Shown here: one piece after another, positions 59,610-64,000 of the stretch
Position numbering within the stretch: position 1 is the stretch's first letter
How the letters are laid out: every line of letters begins with the position of its first letter
Assembly (NCBI GenBank): GCA_934725015.1
Contig: CAKVAS010000002.1
Location: 332,107 to 396,106 of the forward strand
DNA from: an uncultured Bacteroidales bacterium
Lineage (GTDB): Bacteria > Bacteroidota > Bacteroidia > Bacteroidales > UBA932
Reading direction: 5' to 3'
DNA length: 64,000 nucleotides
Position numbers and translations under genes: made by a program
The notes under the pieces: generated by a model
Databases searched by the model: none
What the model was told of the DNA's origin: nothing
The model's input: the letters and a program-made list of their open reading frames with translations, nothing else

Positions 59610-61321
59610 CTTTTGAAATTCAAGATATAATTAACTGTGTAACAATCCCATCACTTATAAAGGACAAAGAAGTTCAGAATGGAAAACTCATCATATTGCC
59701 CAATGATGAGCCAGAATGTTACTCCGGTGGTTTCACTGTTGTGTTTCCTGTTTTTGTAGGTTCACAGAAATGGGCATTTCGATGTTGGCAAACAGACATC
59801 GGGTTCGATTCAGAACGATTCCGACTTTTATCAGAAAGTATAGATAAACTGGATAACAAATATTTAGACAAGTTCATCTATGTTAATCCTGGAATTATCA
59901 TAGATGGTGTGCCATGCCCTACGACGCGAATGAAATGGATTGAAGGCGACAACCTAAAAACATTTGTCTGGAATCACAGGAATGACAGAGCCAGCCTTAT
60001 CAAATTGGGTCTTGACTTCTTGACAATGACTCAGAAATTGCACTCGATGTCGATTGCACATGGAGACTTGCAGCACGCGAATATTATAGTTGACGATAAT
60101 GGGAACCTGCATCTGATTGATTATGACTCAATGTTTGTTCCTGAACTGAAGACGATTAACGCAAAGGACATTATTTCCGGAAAGCCGGAATATCAGCATC
60201 CTGCCCGCAACAGAAATGTATATGCAAATGAAAAACTGGACTATTTTTCAGAGGCCATCATTTTGTGCGGTATTCTTGCAATCGCCTACAAACCAGAACT
60301 TGCCGTTAAGTTCAACATCAATGATCCCGACGCCGTCTTATTTACGCGAAACGATTTTGATAATTTTTCATCCTCGACTATATACCATGATTTATCCGGA
60401 CTGCCGAGATGCGTGTTGCTCTTGAGAGATGTCATCGAGCGATACCTTGCAGAAGATGACATAAACAAACTTGCGCCGATTGACGCAACCGTCCAACTGA
60501 TAACAAGCTCTTCTGCTTCATTTGAGCAATATATCAATGACTCAGAAATCGAATACCAGAATGTGCTTACGGAGCAGGAAAAGCGTCGGGAGCAAGAACG
60601 GATTGCAGAACAGAAACGGAAGGACAACCTTGCGTGGGCGACGGCTTGCCGTTGGAACACGGAAGCCAGTTATCTGGTATATTTGCGCAATTACCCGAAC
60701 GGCATCCACTCAGGAGAAGTGAAATCCCGACTTGATAAAATTAGAGAAGAGAGAAAAGAAGCCGATGAACAGTCATGGAAGAGGTGTTGTCTTATCAATA
60801 TGTCAAGTGCATATGAAAAGTACATTGCAGATTTTCCAGACGGCCTGCACATTGCGGAAGCAAGACGAAGACGGGATGAATGTAAAGACTGTGAAGACTG
60901 GGCGGAGGCAACGAAAACAAATACAGAGCGTTCCATAACATCTTATTTGGCCAATCACCTTTCCGGAAAATTTGCTGAGAATGCCAGACTTTGGTTGAAA
61001 CGCAACAAGGAAGAAGAAGAAAAATGGAAGCGGGCGCAAAGTTATGGAACAATCGAGGCATATAAATCATATCTATCGCGTTACCCCAAAGGGAAATACA
61101 GCACGCAGGCAAATAACAATATCGTACGAATCAAAAAAGAGACAAAGGATATGGTCATAAGAATTGTTGTCAATGTCATCGCTGTCCTCTATGTTATTGG
61201 TGGATCATTTTTTTGCGTAGAATGGCTTGAGACTGGCAATTTTACCGCTGTGATTTTATACTATACTGTTCCTCTGATTGTTCTTTTTATTTTCGCAATT
61301 GGGAATTCAATACTTCGTTAA
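59606..61321 (+). CDS. Protein kinase-like protein 2 with repeat stalk and two TM helices
   Basis: 571 residues. The kinase-like domain (about 1-300) has WAFRCW (56-61, Arg59), HGDLQHAN (152-159), DYD (172-174) and YQHPAR, the same pattern as the preceding gene. A charged helix (EQEKRREQERIAEQKRKD) then leads to four repeats of about 42-47 residues starting at Trp344, 391, 432 and 474, each with a YxxYLxxxPxGxxxxxA-like motif, as in TPR-like repeats. Two membrane helices end the protein (about 515-540 and 545-570), so the kinase domain would be held at the membrane on the cytoplasmic side. Confidence 0.85.
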   Translation: MTFEIQDIINCVTIPSLIKDKEVQNGKLIILPNDEPECYSGGFTVVFPVFVGSQKWAFRCWQTDIGFDSERFRLLSESIDKLDNKYLDKFIYVNPGIIIDGVPCPTTRMKWIEGDNLKTFVWNHRNDRASLIKLGLDFLTMTQKLHSMSIAHGDLQHANIIVDDNGNLHLIDYDSMFVPELKTINAKDIISGKPEYQHPARNRNVYANEKLDYFSEAIILCGILAIAYKPELAVKFNINDPDAVLFTRNDFDNFSSSTIYHDLSGLPRCVLLLRDVIERYLAEDDINKLAPIDATVQLITSSSASFEQYINDSEIEYQNVLTEQEKRREQERIAEQKRKDNLAWATACRWNTEASYLVYLRNYPNGIHSGEVKSRLDKIREERKEADEQSWKRCCLINMSSAYEKYIADFPDGLHIAEARRRRDECKDCEDWAEATKTNTERSITSYLANHLSGKFAENARLWLKRNKEEEEKWKRAQSYGTIEAYKSYLSRYPKGKYSTQANNNIVRIKKETKDMVIRIVVNVIAVLYVIGGSFFCVEWLETGNFTAVILYYTVPLIVLFIFAIGNSILR

Positions 61322-61389
61322 AACTTGACAATATTTGCAGTTAATATTTAATAGCAACAGTACCACTAATAAATCAAATTAAGACAAGC

Positions 61390-62046
61390 ATGGAAAGGAC
61401 AAAAGAAGACTTCATTGAATTGATGAGACGAAAGTCAGACGCGGATTTACGCTCAATTATTGAAAAGAATCCGAAAGACTATGCTGAAGCTGCTCTGATG
61501 GCAGTGCAGCAGGTTTTGGAGGAGCGTGGCATCAGTTATACAATAGGATGTCTTGAGCCGCAATTCAATTCCTTTGCGGAAAAATATTACTCGTCGTCGG
61601 AAAGGAGATTTTGGGAATATGTTATCGACTATCTCGCTCTGATGTTACTGATGACAGTCTTTACATTTCTCGTCGTCATATTGGCTACGCTTTTTGGAAT
61701 TGATACGGAGAGCTGGAACGAGGATTTATTCACATTGGCAATCTGTGTCCCGACAATGTTCTTGTATTATTATCTGACGGAATGTCGTTGGGGAAAAACG
61801 CTCGGCAAGAAAGTGCTCGGGATGAGAGTCGTGGACATTGACGGGAATAAACCCTCGAAAAGTCAGATTGCAATGCGCACACTTTACCGCTTCGTGCCAT
61901 GTGAGTCGATATCTTTCCTCTTCGGTGGCTGGCGCAGTGACCACACTCTATCCGGGAACTGGCACGACAAATGGTCAAAGACCTATGTCATCTCGGAAAA
62001 GAAAGTCATGAATGACAGGAAACAATCAATCGAATCACATGATTAA
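61390..62046 (+). CDS. RDD-family membrane protein
   Basis: The 218-residue protein has a soluble N-terminal helical part (1-75) and an RDD domain with membrane helices (YVIDYLALMLLMTVFTFLVVIL, LFTLAICVPTMFLYYYLTE) and the Arg/Asp pattern around WGKTLGKKVLGMRVVDIDG. RDD proteins are small transporters or membrane components. It lies 68 bp behind kinase 2 on the same strand and may be the last gene of the island. Its stop overlaps the next start by 8 bp. Confidence 0.85.
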   Translation: MERTKEDFIELMRRKSDADLRSIIEKNPKDYAEAALMAVQQVLEERGISYTIGCLEPQFNSFAEKYYSSSERRFWEYVIDYLALMLLMTVFTFLVVILATLFGIDTESWNEDLFTLAICVPTMFLYYYLTECRWGKTLGKKVLGMRVVDIDGNKPSKSQIAMRTLYRFVPCESISFLFGGWRSDHTLSGNWHDKWSKTYVISEKKVMNDRKQSIESHD

Positions 62047-62808
62047 CAAAACATTACACTTAGCCGTGCTGCTTGTTGTCATATGTTGCGGACAATGCGG
62101 GCCGAAAAACCATGGGGCTGAAACAAGCGACGACACCGTTACCGGGGTTAGCAGAATGCGGATAGTATCAGATGAAACTTTAGGGTTGAATATATATTAT
62201 CCGGATTTCGACAGAATCGACTTGGTGTGTGGAGAGATGCCGTCATCGAAAGATACGAATGTCATATTCTGCTGTGAGGCGGCATTCACCGGGCAACTGC
62301 TCAGCACCTTCTCGCACATGAATATCGCCGGAAATCATGTGAGCGACGGCAAATATTTCAGTGGCTACAATTGCCGGCCAAACACCGGCGGCTTCACATA
62401 CGACGGTGAGAGATGGCTGTTCTTTTTAAGCAATCATAAGGCATATCTGATGGAGGCTGCAAAAAACGGAGGAATGGGCTTTGAACAAAACATGGTTATA
62501 TTCGACGGCGTGAGGCAACCATTATTTCGTAAGGCCGGCTCATCATTCGAATACAGGACCCTTTGCGAATTGGACGGAAAACTATGTGTCATTGATTCTA
62601 AGGATGTTGTACGCTATGACGAATATGTGTCGTAAGGCTTTTAAAGTTGGGTGTTCGTAACGCCCTGTACCTTGATATGGGAGCGGGGTGGAACTATACT
62701 TTCTACCGGACAAACGACGGGTCGCTTCACACCCTGCACACGCCGCCGGTTTCCGGACATGACTATCGTACTAATTGGATAACTTTTTATAAATCAGAGA
62801 GTATGTAA
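62039..62808 (+). pseudogene. Phosphodiester glycosidase-like lipoprotein gene with a frameshift
   Basis: From the ATG at 62039 a lipoprotein start (LAVLLVVICCGQCG) and the domain pattern (YPDFDRIDLVCGEMPSS, CCEAAFTGQLLSTFSHMNI, NTGGFTYDGERWLFFL, GGMGFEQNMVIFDG) are read to a TAA at 62633-62635. In another frame the expected end continues (LLKLGVRNALYLDMG, AGWNYTFYR, TNWITFYKS) to a TAA at 62806-62808. Both parts together give the full NAGPA-like domain, so one frameshift near 62610-62635 splits the gene. Confidence 0.65.
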
Positions 62809-62912
62809 AAAGAGATATTCCGTTATTTACCTTTTCTGGTTTTCTACATTGCTATACGGCTAAACTCTATATCACAACATAGAAAACAACATTACTATAA
62901 AAGCATAAACTC

Positions 62913-63932
62913 ATGAAAAAGAACATCTTACTCATTGCAGCGACGGCACTTTTGGCGTGCTCGTGCGCTTCGACGTATTACCAGATTGCGACCGTGGGGT
63001 CGGAAAAGGGGCAGCTGAGCAAAAGCGACAACCTCGTTTTCAATGAAGGGGACTATGTGATTGTCTATGATTTCTGGGCGCAGGCTGGAACCGTGTCCTT
63101 CACATTCTTCAACAACTCGGACAAGGATGTCTATATCGACATGACAAAGTCGTTCCTTCTGGTCAATGGGATGACGAACGACTACTACAAGAACAGGGTC
63201 TGGACTACGGGCAGGGGCTATACTCGGTCTGCCGGGAGAAGCTCATCGGTAGGTGTCAGTTCCAGCGTCGGTGCCAGCGCGTCAGCTGCGGTTGCCGGGG
63301 AACTCTACTTCTATCCGGGGATTTACGGTTCCGTCGGAGGGAGCTATTCCGCAAGCAAAACCGTCTCCGCAAACAATGCGGTCGCTTCAAGCAGCGCCGT
63401 GTCCTCCTCATCGTCCCTTGAGGTCAGGGAAAAGGAGGGCGTGTGGGTTCCGGCCGGAGCGTCGCGTCATTTCGCGGAGTTCTCGATGATGGACTCGCCA
63501 TACCGCAGGTGCTCATTCAACAGATTCCCGTCAAGGACGTCGTCATTGAGCTTCGACGAGACCGACACGCCATATTCATACACTAATTCTCTCACCGTAG
63601 TTTCCGACGGAATTGAGAAGAAAGTCGAGACTTCTTTCTACATCAAGAGCCTGATGAATGCGGCTGAAAGCGAAATCGTGAAATATGAAACGCCTACTGA
63701 CTGCTCTGGAAAGCTCGTCGGAAACCGCAGGCCTGTAATCGCCGTCGGTGGAGCCAACAAGTTCTACTTGAAGTATTACAATGACGGATTCGGAGACGAC
63801 AGGGTAAAAGGCGGAGATGACGGCAGTTCCGCAGGCATAGACAAGCATTTCACGGTCACGAGTTCAGAAGGCGTCTATCAGCTGGTTTCCATAACGGATC
63901 CGACCATTTCGTACAATTTTACGATAGCCTAA
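62913..63932 (+). CDS. Ser-rich lipoprotein, unknown function
   Basis: The 339-residue protein has a lipoprotein signal (LLIAATALLACSC, Cys about residue 18). The first domain (about 20-95) has beta-strand pattern (VSFTFFNNSDKDVYIDMTKSF). A low-complexity Ser/Ala/Gly/Val stretch follows (about 108-172) and then a second beta-rich domain. It resembles Bacteroidota lipoproteins of unknown role. It is single, 104 bp after the broken glycosidase gene. Confidence 0.75.
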   Translation: MKKNILLIAATALLACSCASTYYQIATVGSEKGQLSKSDNLVFNEGDYVIVYDFWAQAGTVSFTFFNNSDKDVYIDMTKSFLLVNGMTNDYYKNRVWTTGRGYTRSAGRSSSVGVSSSVGASASAAVAGELYFYPGIYGSVGGSYSASKTVSANNAVASSSAVSSSSSLEVREKEGVWVPAGASRHFAEFSMMDSPYRRCSFNRFPSRTSSLSFDETDTPYSYTNSLTVVSDGIEKKVETSFYIKSLMNAAESEIVKYETPTDCSGKLVGNRRPVIAVGGANKFYLKYYNDGFGDDRVKGGDDGSSAGIDKHFTVTSSEGVYQLVSITDPTISYNFTIA

Positions 63933-63964
63933 ATTCCGCAGCCTAAACTGCAAAAGAAATTAAA

Positions 63965-63996
63965 AAGCCCTGATAAAGAGACCCTTAGCAGGGCTT
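63965..63996 (+). terminator. Possible terminator at the window edge
   Basis: AAGCCCTG (63965-63972) pairs with CAGGGCTT (63989-63996), loop 16 nt, 32 bp after the lipoprotein stop. No T run is visible before the window ends. Confidence 0.45.
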
Positions 63997-64000
63997 GCGG

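Noticed and set aside
1..64000. tRNA, rRNA, tmRNA genes or CRISPR arrays
   Set aside because: No T-arm-like motifs in cloverleaf context, no rRNA signatures and no regularly spaced repeats were found by eye; small RNAs without strong signatures could be missed.

Overview
The window looks like a chromosomal segment of a Bacteroidota, most likely Bacteroidales, genome. The reasons are promoters of the TTTG-N19/20-TAnnTTTG type with little Shine-Dalgarno signal, a Rho factor with a very long disordered N-terminal insertion, a PPi-type phosphofructokinase, an LptD-like protein beside MlaD and an amidase, a DUF4846 protein and several Bacteroidota lipoproteins. I cannot fix the family or genus. 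Most of the window is fairly GC-rich; about 55.2-62 kb is visibly AT-richer. No rRNA, tRNA, CRISPR array or complete insertion sequence was seen.

Layout. 1-7.8 kb: the end of a possible metalloprotease gene, an SDR-aldehyde dehydrogenase operon divergent from a membrane-bound LytTR regulator (with a LytTR-type direct repeat between them), a cytoplasmic GH13 enzyme, a small lipoprotein and a PPi-type PFK. 8.0-16.3 kb: a forward run of ligA, a RelA/SpoT homologue, an Ig-like lipoprotein, a beta-barrel protein and ispG. 16.4-21.9 kb: a reverse operon rsfS-ftsH-cdsA-psd-corC. 22-28.8 kb: birA (tail overlapping rpe), pepD, dnaA, an MlaD-family gene and an amidase. 28.9-34.3 kb: the LptD-like gene and rho.

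34.4-55 kb is accessory. It holds a sigma factor-TPR/TM-CHAT cassette, five AAA+ ATPases with PD-(D/E)XK or DUF4143/DUF234 tails (two of them a mosaic duplicate pair), ftsK with a membrane HExxH gene, a second sigma factor, and a gene graveyard (frameshifted lipoprotein, orphan nucleotidyltransferase with a HEPN stub, helicase-associated nuclease stub).

55.2-62 kb is the most unusual part: a tightly packed forward operon of FRG-domain protein, VWA protein, PP2C-like phosphatase, two tandem kinase-like proteins (HGDLQHxN, Arg in place of the usual beta-3 Lys; the second with a repeat stalk and two membrane helices) and an RDD membrane protein. It resembles the TerY-P type VWA/phosphatase/kinase triads and is a candidate defence or stress-signalling island. 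It is followed by a frameshifted phosphodiester glycosidase gene and a Ser-rich lipoprotein.

A second theme is non-coding. Three long imperfect hairpins (after dnaA, lptD and rho) share a conserved core but have copy-specific arms, and in each the stop codon of the upstream gene lies in the arm. A fourth hairpin of another type does the same for both convergent genes ispG and corC.
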